Positions 43,762 through 52,743 of a DNA stretch of 64,000 nt are shown one piece after another. This DNA comes from Treponema saccharophilum DSM 2985. GTDB lineage: Bacteria; Spirochaetota; Spirochaetia; Treponematales; Treponemataceae. The stretch is taken from contig NZ_AGRW01000039.1 in assembly GCF_000255555.1 (NCBI RefSeq), positions 1 to 64,000 of the forward strand, read 5' to 3'. Each line of letters opens with the position of its first letter. Positions within the stretch are counted from its first letter, which is position 1. The notes under the pieces were generated by a model. The model saw only the letters and a list, made by a program, of their open reading frames with translations. It did no database searches and had not been told where the DNA came from. Both the position numbers and the translations under genes were made by a program.

Positions 43762-45603
43762 ATGGAATCGACGGCTTTCGATATCAGGACAAACAATACG
43801 GAATTCGACCCGGACGTACTTGAGGAGGCTTTTTTCCGGACGTTCGGAAATTTCAGCGGGGACGAAAAGACGCTTCTTTCAGACGCGTGGAAATTCCTCG
43901 TTGAGAAAACGGGGAACATCATGCGCAGCTGCGGCAAACCCTACATCCTCCACCCGATGCGCGTCGGCGCGCTGCTCGCGGAGAAGGGAATGGACGCGCA
44001 GTGCATCGCGTGCGGCTTCCTCCACTCGATTTTCGAGATTGACGGGATAACGACCGATGAAGTCGAGTCGCGTTTCGGCAAGACAATCGCGTCGATTGTG
44101 CGCGACACGTCAAAAATCACATCGCTCAAAATAAATTCGAAGACGATACAGCAGGCGGACTCAATCAGGAAAATGCTGTTCGCGATGATTGACGACGTGC
44201 GCGTCATACTCGTCAAGCTCGCCGACAGGCTCGACAGGATGCGGAACCTCAAGGCAATCGCGCCGAAAAAGCAGCGGCTCGTCGCGGCGGAGGTACTCGA
44301 CATCTGGGCGCCGCTCGCCGACAGGCTCGGAATGCAGAACGTGAAGAGCGAGATGGAGGACCTTTCGCTCAAATACGCGAACCCGGACGTCTTCCAGCAG
44401 ATAAAGCGGATTGTCGCGCAGAAAAAGGACGAGCGCGCCGCGTACCTGGAGAAGGCCGTGAACGAAATCTACAAACGGGCGGAGAAAATCGGCATAAAAG
44501 TGCAGATTACGAGCCGCGCAAAGCATTTCTATTCGATTTACCAGAAAATGCGCAAGCGCAACAAGGGCGCGGACGAGCTTTACGACCTCCTCGCGCTCCG
44601 CATCATCTGCACGACGACGACGGAATGCTACACGCTCATCGGAATCGTGCACGGGCTTTGGAAACCGATGGACGGGCGCTTCAAGGATTACATCGCGATG
44701 CCGAAATCGAACGGCTACCAGTCGCTCCACACGACCGTAGTCTGCGAGGGAAAGCCGCTCGAAATCCAAATCCGCACCGCCGACATGCACAACATGGCGG
44801 AGCACGGAATCGCCTCGCACTGGCTCTACAAGAAGGGAATGAACCACGACAAGGTTGACGTGAATTCGCTCGGAATCTTCAACCAGCTCCAGAACCTCAA
44901 GGAGGAAAACCTCACGGACGAGTCGTTCTTCACGCGGCTCAAGGGAGAGCTTCTGGGCGACGAGATTTTCGTCTTCACACCGCAGGGCGACGTAGTGCAG
45001 CTGCCCGCCGGAAGCTGCGCCATCGACTTCGCGTACCACGTCCATTCCGCGGTCGGCGAGAAAATCGTGGGGGCGAAGGCGGACGGAAAGATAATTCCGA
45101 TAAACACGCCTCTCAAGAACACGCAGATAATCGAAATTCTCACGAACCCGCAGGCGCACCCGACGGAAAACCAGCTCAAGAGCGTGAAGACCGGAAAGGC
45201 GCGGCAGAAAATCCATTCGTGGCTCGTGGCGAACGACCCGACGTTCGTGGACAAGGCGGCGGAGGCGCAGAGAGAAGCCGCGATTGCGGCGAACAACGGG
45301 AAGTCGCGGAGAATCCAGGAGGAGAAGCGCTCGCACCGGAAAGGCGCGGGAATGGACGCGTCAAAGGCGCTCCTCGAAGCGTACACCGGAAACGTGAAAA
45401 TCGACAACACGAAAAACGTCCTCTACACGCTCGCCGGATGCTGCTGCCCGAAAGTCGGCGACGCGATTGTCGGGTATTCGAGCAAGAACAAGGGAATCAT
45501 GATTCACCGCGCCGACTGCCTGACGTTCCTCCGCATCCCGAACATCGAGAACCGCAAGGTCGAAGTCGAGTGGGAGCAGCGCACGGGAAACCGCCCGCAA
45601 TAA
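43762..45603 (+). CDS. relA: RelA-type (p)ppGpp synthetase with degenerate hydrolase domain
   Basis: 613 aa. The N-terminal HD hydrolase domain keeps H64 but the metal-binding HD is HS (H88, S89), VEDT is FEID, and the ADRLHNMR histidine is D158, so hydrolysis is probably lost. The synthetase domain is intact (RFKDYIAMPKSNGYQSLHTTV, LEIQIRT). A TGS domain (IFVFTPQGDVVQLPAGS), a helical part and the cysteine-rich LAGCCCPKVGD follow. The C-terminal ACT domain is missing; typical long RSH proteins are about 720-750 aa. ATG 43762 follows GGAGG by eight bases. A separate hydrolase would be needed elsewhere. Confidence 0.9.
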   Translation: MESTAFDIRTNNTEFDPDVLEEAFFRTFGNFSGDEKTLLSDAWKFLVEKTGNIMRSCGKPYILHPMRVGALLAEKGMDAQCIACGFLHSIFEIDGITTDEVESRFGKTIASIVRDTSKITSLKINSKTIQQADSIRKMLFAMIDDVRVILVKLADRLDRMRNLKAIAPKKQRLVAAEVLDIWAPLADRLGMQNVKSEMEDLSLKYANPDVFQQIKRIVAQKKDERAAYLEKAVNEIYKRAEKIGIKVQITSRAKHFYSIYQKMRKRNKGADELYDLLALRIICTTTTECYTLIGIVHGLWKPMDGRFKDYIAMPKSNGYQSLHTTVVCEGKPLEIQIRTADMHNMAEHGIASHWLYKKGMNHDKVDVNSLGIFNQLQNLKEENLTDESFFTRLKGELLGDEIFVFTPQGDVVQLPAGSCAIDFAYHVHSAVGEKIVGAKADGKIIPINTPLKNTQIIEILTNPQAHPTENQLKSVKTGKARQKIHSWLVANDPTFVDKAAEAQREAAIAANNGKSRRIQEEKRSHRKGAGMDASKALLEAYTGNVKIDNTKNVLYTLAGCCCPKVGDAIVGYSSKNKGIMIHRADCLTFLRIPNIENRKVEVEWEQRTGNRPQ

Positions 45604-45643
45604 AAACGCGCCATTGAGGGGTGACAGAAGTAAAAATACATTT

Positions 45644-45673
45644 GACCTGCCTTGCGGCAGGTCGGGCTTTTTC
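45644..45673 (+). terminator. Terminator of relA
   Basis: A perfect 8-bp stem GACCTGCC-TTGC-GGCAGGTC (45644-45663) is followed by GGGCTTTTT. Confidence 0.85.
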
Positions 45674-45720
45674 TTCCTCTCCTTCTATTTACACCGCCTT
45701 ATAAATCTACTACATTTCTC

Positions 45721-48700
45721 TTACTCCTTGTAGTAGTACTTATAAGAATTATCGCCGCTTTTAAAATTTGAGGCATTTGTCACAGTGTTTGTAACATCAA
45801 ATTCTGTACCACCTATTCTTGAAGTACTTCTCGTTTGATACCAAGTACTTGTATCGGTGAATACAAGAGAAGTAAGAGAACTGCAATCATAGAAGGCATA
45901 GTCGTATATAAAATCAACGGAATCCGGAATCGTAATAGATGTAAGACTGCACCCTCTGAACACCCAAGATCCTATGGTTGTAACGGTATCTGGTATGCTA
46001 TATGATGCTCCATTTTTACCTGCCGGGTAGCATTTTAACAGGGTTTTATCTTTATTAAACAAAACCCCACCAACAGCTACAAAATTTGAACTTCCATCCT
46101 CCACTATTATTTCTGTTACTTTGCTACAGCCAGAGAACGGATTGTTACCTATGCTTGTCACGCTTTTTGGTATAGTAACAGAAGTGAGATTGTCACAGAG
46201 GGCAAATGCTTCATCTTCTATGGTTCTCAAGTTGCTTGGAAGGTCAATAGCACTAAGTTCATCACAGTTCTCGAAGGCTCTGCGTCCAATGCTTGTTACG
46301 GTATTGGGAATTGTCACGCCGCTGATTTTTGATTTATAGAAGGCATAGCCGCCTATCTGAGTAACTGAACTTGGAATATCATAACTTCCTGTTCTGACGG
46401 CAGGATAATATACAAGTTGACTTCCACTCTTGTTGTAGAGGACTCCGTCAATGTCTTTATAATTTTGATTGTCAGGATCAACAGTTACCCTTTCAAGAGA
46501 AGTTGAACCGGTAAATGGGTCATTTGGAATTGACTTTACATTTTTCGGTATTGTTATGCTGGTAAGTCCAGTTTCAGAAAAGGACTGGAGGCCAATCGTT
46601 TCCAAAGATTCTGGCAATGTAATGCTTTTTAAAGAAGTACAACCATTTAACGCCCTATAAGAAGTAGATGTAAGACTTTCTGGAAATATCAATTCAGAAA
46701 GATTAGAACAACCTCCAAAGGCGTAATCCCCATACCCTGTTATTCCATAGGGCAATGTAATTCCGACTATAGATGTACAAGCACTGAAGGCACTTTCAGG
46801 CAGTGTCGTAATTCCCGAACAGCTTAGCGTAATTTTTACATACTTGCTGCTGTTAGATTGTAAAGCAGCTTTAATTGTGGCTATGTCCTCGTCAGAAGAT
46901 GCATAAACCGCAATTTCATGCGGAGTATCAACCGTATTAGCGGAAAGGCTTGCAAGAGAAGCCGCAACATTTGCCGCGGTCACATACTGAAACAAAGAGC
47001 CGCTGGAATTTATGCCCCATTGTGCACTAGACAGCGTGAATTTTCCAACTTCATCTGCAAGAGTAACCCCAGTTTCAGCCGCAAGCACGGTAGTTCCGAC
47101 TTCGTAGCTTTTTGGCGTTATCGTCGCGACGGGGACAGTGCCGGTAAGAGAACCTGTTATGGTGATAACTTTTCCGCTTGGAAGTTCAATATCATTTTTT
47201 CCTTTGCCTTTTTCTATGCCAGAATCGGTTTCTACACCATAAGGAATTGAAATTGAACCACTCATTGTAAATACAGTAGGATTCCCGTCCATACTGACAG
47301 CCCCCGAGCCGCCTCCTAAGGCTTTATTATTTTTTATTACGCCACCATTCAAATGTACTTCGCAAGTTGAACCGACAAACTTTATACCGCCATTATAAAG
47401 GTTAGCTGTATTATAAGAAATCTCGGCGTTGCCACTCATAGTAAAGGTTCCGCCATCCATAAAGAGCGCTCCGCCGTTTGGCGCCCAGTTAGTCGCTGTG
47501 CCTGAGCAAATGTTATAACTAAGTTTTCCGCCTTTCATTTCAAAGCTGGTATTGTCCGAAGCCTGCATAACAGCGCCACCCCAACCGGTTGCGTCGTTAT
47601 GACTTATTTCGCCGCCGTTCATAATAAGACTAGCGGAAGATGAACCTTTTGCAATATTGATTCCGCCTCCGCGCGTTCTGCTTTTGTTATAGGAAATAAC
47701 AGCACCGTCGTAAATTATGACAGTTCCGCCGGAGCATTTTATTCCGCCGCCGCCTTGTCCACCATTATAATCGCTGGAGCCTTCATGATTATGACAAATT
47801 TTGGAACCAGCCTTTAATACAAGTGAACCGCCCTCATTATAAATTCCGCCACCGCCACTTCTCGCTTTATTGCCGTAGCTGCTAGAAGTTGCAAGGCTCT
47901 GTGTTTCATCCCCAATCAGAGCCCCGCTTTCAAGCGTTACTGAGCTTCCGTTTTCCATTTTGATGCCGCCACCGCTGCTAGTCGAGCTCCCCCTGGTAAT
48001 CTTCAGATTCTTAATCGTAACCGGCACGGCTGTAGCAATCGTAAGCACGCTTCCCGCATTGTTTCCGTCAAGGACATCCTGGGGCAGTCCGTTTTCATCC
48101 AGCCCCTTGCAGCCCTGAATTGTAAGAGAAGCAGCCTTGCCGTTAAGCGTTGCAGGAATATTTTGTATTCCTGTTATTGTTCCAGAGATAAAGATTTTGT
48201 AATTTGTGCTTGAATCCGTCATAAAGGAACAGGCTTTTGCAAGCGTTGCAAACGGTGCGTAAGGGCTTCCCGTTCCGGTCGTGTCACTTGCCGTTCCTTC
48301 AGTAATATTGCCGACATAAAAAACTGTTCTTTTTTGCGCGTTAATCAAAGCCGTGGTGACTTCAAATGTGCCGTCGCTTTTTATTGGAGAATTTTCAGAT
48401 GATGTAGAATACCATCTGTTTGTCGTAAGATTGTCAAAAACATTTATTGATTGTGTTGTTGTGTACTGAAGGATATTGCTTGAATCATAAAAATTGAATG
48501 TGACTTCGTAAGTACCGCTTTTTACATTCGAGGCTGAAAATGTTGCACTTGTTCCGGAAGGTGTAGCCGAAGCAAGCGTGGACGGCCAGGCAGAATCAGA
48601 ACATTTAGCTTTTATGCTCTTAAATGTCGAAGGAACTTTCATAGCAAGACTAATTACACCGATTCCGCTCGTTCCTGGTTTTACAAAAAAAGTATGGGAT

Positions 48701-49125
48701 ATGGCAGGCTCATCAACAGAGGTTGTAACAGAAAAAGTGTCAGAAAGGAGGGTAGACTCTTCATCTTTTATTCCGCAGGTAATTGTCCATGTTTTTCCTG
48801 TTGCAAGAGGAATCTCAAAAGTTCTTGCCTCCGTTCCGCTTCCGAATGTGCCTGAAACAGTGTCGCTTCCAGATGTGGCAGTTGCAAAATATGTCCAGTC
48901 AGAGTCAATCTTATAGGAAGCCGAGCGGTAAGCAGATTCTGAATCATTGATTTCTAAAAGCTCATAAGGAAAAGCCCCGCTATAATAAACCGTTCCATTA
49001 AAAGCCACGGTTGACGAAGAAAGATTATTCGAACTTTCCGAAGAATCGCTGTTTTCGCTCAAAAAATTTGTACAAGAAAAGAATAAAAATCCAGAAATCA
49101 AAAAAATAAAGTTCAGTTTTTTCAT
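45721..49125 (-). CDS. BspA-like leucine-rich-repeat surface lipoprotein with beta-helix module
   Basis: 1134 aa. The lipoprotein signal has Cys18 (FLFFSCTNF). An N-terminal beta-sandwich-like region (about 20-270) leads to a right-handed beta-helix module (about 290-690, ITIKNLKI-type and GGG-rich turns such as GNKARSGGGGIYNEGGSL). The C-terminal LRR_5/BspA repeats (about 760-1110) are of the form LxxITLPESLxxIGxxAFxxC. BspA proteins of oral treponemes mediate adhesion; a surface adhesive or glycan-binding role is inferred. The gene is clearly more AT-rich than the flanking housekeeping genes. GGAGG lies seven bases before the ATG. It follows a paralogous lipoprotein gene in the same direction. 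Confidence 0.9.
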   Translation of the reverse strand: MKKLNFIFLISGFLFFSCTNFLSENSDSSESSNNLSSSTVAFNGTVYYSGAFPYELLEINDSESAYRSASYKIDSDWTYFATATSGSDTVSGTFGSGTEARTFEIPLATGKTWTITCGIKDEESTLLSDTFSVTTSVDEPAISHTFFVKPGTSGIGVISLAMKVPSTFKSIKAKCSDSAWPSTLASATPSGTSATFSASNVKSGTYEVTFNFYDSSNILQYTTTQSINVFDNLTTNRWYSTSSENSPIKSDGTFEVTTALINAQKRTVFYVGNITEGTASDTTGTGSPYAPFATLAKACSFMTDSSTNYKIFISGTITGIQNIPATLNGKAASLTIQGCKGLDENGLPQDVLDGNNAGSVLTIATAVPVTIKNLKITRGSSTSSGGGIKMENGSSVTLESGALIGDETQSLATSSSYGNKARSGGGGIYNEGGSLVLKAGSKICHNHEGSSDYNGGQGGGGIKCSGGTVIIYDGAVISYNKSRTRGGGINIAKGSSSASLIMNGGEISHNDATGWGGAVMQASDNTSFEMKGGKLSYNICSGTATNWAPNGGALFMDGGTFTMSGNAEISYNTANLYNGGIKFVGSTCEVHLNGGVIKNNKALGGGSGAVSMDGNPTVFTMSGSISIPYGVETDSGIEKGKGKNDIELPSGKVITITGSLTGTVPVATITPKSYEVGTTVLAAETGVTLADEVGKFTLSSAQWGINSSGSLFQYVTAANVAASLASLSANTVDTPHEIAVYASSDEDIATIKAALQSNSSKYVKITLSCSGITTLPESAFSACTSIVGITLPYGITGYGDYAFGGCSNLSELIFPESLTSTSYRALNGCTSLKSITLPESLETIGLQSFSETGLTSITIPKNVKSIPNDPFTGSTSLERVTVDPDNQNYKDIDGVLYNKSGSQLVYYPAVRTGSYDIPSSVTQIGGYAFYKSKISGVTIPNTVTSIGRRAFENCDELSAIDLPSNLRTIEDEAFALCDNLTSVTIPKSVTSIGNNPFSGCSKVTEIIVEDGSSNFVAVGGVLFNKDKTLLKCYPAGKNGASYSIPDTVTTIGSWVFRGCSLTSITIPDSVDFIYDYAFYDCSSLTSLVFTDTSTWYQTRSTSRIGGTEFDVTNTVTNASNFKSGDNSYKYYYKE

Positions 49126-49169
49126 AAATTATCCTCCGTTATTACAAATTGTTGAAGTCGCGCTCCAGA

Positions 49170-51761
49170 CTAATCGAAAGCCCGAATTGCACAAACAGAA
49201 CTGATAATACCTTGGGCGTTACTAGTGGTTGTCTTGTCACCGTATTGCCAGAAACCAGAGAGATTGAATAAGTAGGCGTGACTAGCAGTGGATACCAACT
49301 GAGACGATGACCAGTACCAGCCGCTGTTACCAAATTTGGAGCCTCCGCACAATTCGCTAACTGCGTCTACAGTAGATTTGTTTTTCCAAATGTAGAAAAG
49401 CTCACAAATCGTAGGAAGGTACCAGTCGCTTTCATAATCTGTTCCACTTACATTGCTGCCTGTCTGGTCTTTGTAGTTCTTTGTAAAATAAAAGGCAGGA
49501 TATTTTGATTCAGTTGCGGTGTCGCTCACTCCGCTAAAGGCTGCAAGTTGCTCAAAATTGTCGCTACCGTTTTTGTCTCCGGTAAAAGTGTATGGTCCTG
49601 TGCTACCGCTTGGAGTGCACTGAATTGTTGTGATATCCTTGGAATGTGCATTTGCACTGCTTGTACACCATGCAAGTCCGCTTTTGTTGTGAACAAGACC
49701 TACGCCAAGCGTTTGGCTGCTACCGTCATTTGAGCAATCTGTTCCCACATAGAAAATAACTGCAATTGCGGCAGCTTTCTGGTCGTTTGTTATCGTTGAA
49801 ATTTCGCTATATGCCATTGCTGAGCCATCGGTAAATACAATATCACCAACTGCAGTAGGTTTTGGCTTAGTTCCTATAATATTAGCACAAACCAAATCCC
49901 ATTCCGCATCGTAAGTTTCTCCAAGATAGCTTGCATTTACTTTAAGCGTGTATGTGTACTCATAAGCTATGGCAGGAATTGTTATGCCGATTCCGCCCGT
50001 AACATCTGAAGGCGTAATGTCCGTAACTTTTGTTCCGGCACAGTAAAGAGAAGCAGCCCAAGAAACGGTCTCATCACAATCCGTAAGCGTAAGACCTGTA
50101 TTTGTATAAAGCTTTTTATCTGCATGATTATAGTAAAGTGGCGTCGGGGTACCGCTTGTTTCCTTTCTTGTGACAGTCGGCGTAACGGTGAATGTAGCTG
50201 CCACGCCGGTATATAAGCATGCCGCAGAGTTTCCAAGCGAATCTGTGCAGGAAAGCGTGAAATCATAATCTCGCGGAGTATAGAATGAACCACCCGAAAT
50301 CATAAATGCCGCTTCATTGGAATCTGTCGTTCCTATTGCATACTCATTATCAGAAATAAATACAGCTCCTGGCCTGCTTGCATTCGTCGTGCCGTATCCG
50401 TAATCTTCTGTGAATGTGGCAGGAGCGGCTACCGTAGGTTTATTTGTATCTGTAAATGCCATTGAAACGCAAATCTTGCTTCCTGAAATATCACCGTCAA
50501 TCTTAATTTTCTTTCCGTAAGGAAGGTAAACATTGCTCTGCTTACCATTTGAATCTTTATTATCGTAAATGATGTTCTTGCCTTTGAGAATTAAAGTTCC
50601 GTTATTGTAGATTCCGCCGCCGGTTCCGCTTGCGTTTTTTCCGCCGGTGATTTTGAGGTTCTTGATTGTCACGGGAACGCTCGAGGAAATTTTGAGGGTT
50701 GTTCCTTCATTTTTTCCGTTCAAACTGTCCTTCGGCATTCCGCCCGCGTCGAGCCCGTTCGCGCCCTGAATCGTAATCGAGCGCGCTTTTGCCGTGGTGA
50801 TGGCCGAGGGGATTTCCTGCGCGCCAGCAAGCTCCCCGTCAACGAGTATCGTGTAGTCGGTATCTTTATCCAGGAGCGCATTCATCGCACGGGCAACCGA
50901 TTTGTACGGCTCCGCGCGCGTCCCCGTCTCCTTGCTGTCCTCTTTCCTCGACGACACGTAAATCCTCGAAAGCGCGAACTTATCGACGAGAGCTTTTGTT
51001 ATCTCGCATTTTCCGTCCGCAATGTACGCCGAAGAGCCGAACCACGAATCCGTCACAAGCGATTTGCAGACGTGGACGGACTCGCGGAATTCGTAGAGGA
51101 GAACACCATCCGCGGATGATGAATCCGCCGTGCTGTAGAAGCTGAAAACCGCATCGTAGCATCCCGAATCAAGCGTCTTCTCAAAAAGAATTTTCCCGCC
51201 GGAATCTACGGGGCAAGATGAAACGGAGCCGCCGTCAAGTTCTATCGCGCACGACTTTATTTCAGTCCCGCCGACGTCTATTTCGAGGCTGACGCTCCCC
51301 GTCCCGCTTTTCATATCGGGCTTTACGGGAACCTCGCAGAAAAACGCGTCGCCCGGACGAAGCGTTACGGTACAGCTCCCGGAAACGACCTCGATTCCAG
51401 ACACCGTCCCCGTCGCCTTAATCGTGTACTCAGTCCCGCCCTCAACAACCGCAAGCTCTCCGAACGAGAACGAGAGATTTTCCGCATCGACTTCCGCAAC
51501 GTACGTCCTCCCGCCGTCCGAGGCCTCCACGGAATACGAGACGCCGTTCAGAGATGGAAGCGCCGTCCGCGCGCTGCTTTTCCGGAAAACGCCCGGCGCC
51601 GCACCCGAAACCGCCACGCTCCCCCGAACGGATGCCGTCAGCGCCGGCTCGACGAAGTTTCTCTCCTCAGAAGGTTCCTCATCCCCAAAAAGCGAGCACG
51701 ACACCGCAAAAAATGAAAGGACGGCAGCCAAAATGCCGAAAAATTTCCGGAACGTTTTCAT
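49170..51761 (-). CDS. Mosaic surface lipoprotein with beta-helix module and DUF1566-like C-terminus
   Basis: 863 aa. The lipoprotein signal has Cys22 (SFFAVSCSLFG). Residues about 30-270 are beta-rich. Residues about 270-400 share a module with the neighbouring BspA-like protein (SITIQGANGLDAGGMPKDSL; PVTIKNLKITGG). The C-terminal domain (about 640-863) has the WYLPTICEL, GWYWSSSQ and VCAIRAFD motifs of DUF1566/Lcl-like lectin folds. Base composition switches from GC-rich (5' part, above about 50620) to AT-rich (3' part), so the gene looks chimeric. ATG 51761 follows GGAGA. It is preceded by a palindrome and a 23-bp repeat array. Confidence 0.88.
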   Translation of the reverse strand: MKTFRKFFGILAAVLSFFAVSCSLFGDEEPSEERNFVEPALTASVRGSVAVSGAAPGVFRKSSARTALPSLNGVSYSVEASDGGRTYVAEVDAENLSFSFGELAVVEGGTEYTIKATGTVSGIEVVSGSCTVTLRPGDAFFCEVPVKPDMKSGTGSVSLEIDVGGTEIKSCAIELDGGSVSSCPVDSGGKILFEKTLDSGCYDAVFSFYSTADSSSADGVLLYEFRESVHVCKSLVTDSWFGSSAYIADGKCEITKALVDKFALSRIYVSSRKEDSKETGTRAEPYKSVARAMNALLDKDTDYTILVDGELAGAQEIPSAITTAKARSITIQGANGLDAGGMPKDSLNGKNEGTTLKISSSVPVTIKNLKITGGKNASGTGGGIYNNGTLILKGKNIIYDNKDSNGKQSNVYLPYGKKIKIDGDISGSKICVSMAFTDTNKPTVAAPATFTEDYGYGTTNASRPGAVFISDNEYAIGTTDSNEAAFMISGGSFYTPRDYDFTLSCTDSLGNSAACLYTGVAATFTVTPTVTRKETSGTPTPLYYNHADKKLYTNTGLTLTDCDETVSWAASLYCAGTKVTDITPSDVTGGIGITIPAIAYEYTYTLKVNASYLGETYDAEWDLVCANIIGTKPKPTAVGDIVFTDGSAMAYSEISTITNDQKAAAIAVIFYVGTDCSNDGSSQTLGVGLVHNKSGLAWCTSSANAHSKDITTIQCTPSGSTGPYTFTGDKNGSDNFEQLAAFSGVSDTATESKYPAFYFTKNYKDQTGSNVSGTDYESDWYLPTICELFYIWKNKSTVDAVSELCGGSKFGNSGWYWSSSQLVSTASHAYLFNLSGFWQYGDKTTTSNAQGIISSVCAIRAFD

Positions 51762-51806
51762 AATCGATTCTCCGTTTTTTATGGAAGCCAATACAAAATC
51801 CGCCAT

Positions 51807-51812
51807 ATTCTA
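51807..51812 (-). promoter_or_regulatory. Putative -10 box of the mosaic lipoprotein gene
   Basis: TAGAAT on the minus strand lies about 45 bases before the start codon. No good -35 is seen; the palindrome CTCTTAATGCATTAAGAG (51824-51841) sits where it would be. Confidence 0.5.
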
Positions 51813-51823
51813 ACACGCAGCCC

Positions 51824-52125
51824 CTCTTAATGCATTAAGAGTGTCCCGTTTAATGCACTAACAGCATCCCTTTTTATGCGGGAACGCCGTTCATTAAGCA
51901 GGAATGCCGTTCCCATTAGAGCGGGAATGCCGTTCCCATTAGAGCAGGAACGACGCTCCCATTAGAGCAGGAACGACGCTCCAATTAGAGCGGGAACGAC
52001 GCTCCCATTAGAGCGGGAATGCCGTTTCCATTAGAGCAGGAACGCCACTTCCATTAGAGCGGGAACGACGCTCCCATTAGAGCAGGAACGACGCTCCCAT
52101 TAGAACTGGAATGCCGTTCATTGAG
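51824..52125. repeat. 23-bp tandem repeat array with internal palindromes
   Basis: Units of the form CATTAGAGCRGGAAYGMCGYTCC repeat with an exact 23-base period. AGAGC or its equivalent falls at 51918, 51941, 51964, 51987, 52010, 52033, 52056, 52079 and 52102. Degenerate units at 51833, 51856 and 51892 extend the array to an 18-bp perfect palindrome (51824-51841). Each unit contains GGGAAYGNCGTTCCC-like dyad symmetry. There is no spacer sequence, so this is not CRISPR. It lies directly upstream of the lipoprotein promoter. Confidence 0.92.
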
Positions 52126-52424
52126 CGGAGCCGAAATGAACAAATCAATACACTTTCACTAAAAATTTATTTCGGTGGATACATGATTTCTAGCGTTATT
52201 TTTAGATATTGGCACACGAATTCGAGATTCCTGACGGAATCTCTTCAGCCTCAATATCGAATTTTATTAGAAAGCATTTTTTTTGGAGACAGTACGATGG
52301 TACGATACATATGCTGAAATAAAACGGTCATTGAGCGAATTTTGCATGGCAACGAACGGGCTTCGGCTACGCTCAGCCACATTATGAGCATACCTTTCGT
52401 AACACACCCCCATTTTCAACCGCA
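52126..52424. other. AT-rich intergenic stretch, no supported gene
   Basis: A 68-codon plus-strand frame exists (52111-52317) but lacks a ribosome site and overlaps the repeat array. There is a small perfect hairpin GAGATTCC-TGAC-GGAATCTC at 52224-52243. A GGCTTCGGCTACGCTCAGCC element lies at about 52360-52378. Low GC and lack of coherent coding suggest decayed or non-coding DNA. Confidence 0.4.
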
Positions 52425-52743
52425 CATTCCCAAAACCACGCGCGCCCCCTCACACAGGCGCACTCCCCGCTTCCGCGGGGAGTTGCGTACGCTTGCTACA
52501 ACCAAGCCAATCTTAAAACAAGAAAAAGACTTTGCAAGCGCGCTTGCTCCAACAAAGCCGAACTTAGAACGCGGGAATGTCGCAAACCAAACTTAGAACG
52601 CAGAAACGCCGCAAACCAAACTTAGAACGACAAAATCCCCACACACGCGCCCTAATCCCACAAAGGCGCACACGTGCTTCGCACGTGCTGCGTGCGCTTG
52701 CTCCAACCAAGCCGAACTTAGAACGCGGGAATGCCGCAAGCGC
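52425..52743. repeat. Intergenic repeat array (dispersed family, copy C)
   Basis: The core GCTTGCTCCAAC followed by AAGCCGAACTTAGAACGC appears in full near 52545 and 52695. A variant near 52492 has ACAACCAAGCCAATCTTAAAAC. Two short AAACTTAGAACG units lie near 52590 and 52615. Hairpins CTCCCCGC-TTC-GCGGGGAG and CACGTGC-TTC-GCACGTG are embedded. It ends at the 3' side of the MBL-fold gene. Confidence 0.8.

Noticed and set aside
44161-45336. 391-codon minus-strand frame opposite relA
   Set aside because: Arg/Val/Leu-rich shadow translation; relA has full domain support.
51824-52125. CRISPR array
   Set aside because: The 23-base units are contiguous with no unique spacers, no cas genes are nearby, and the units vary in sequence.
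52111-52317. 68-aa plus-strand gene
   Set aside because: It starts inside the 23-bp repeat array, lacks a Shine-Dalgarno and has no coherent features.
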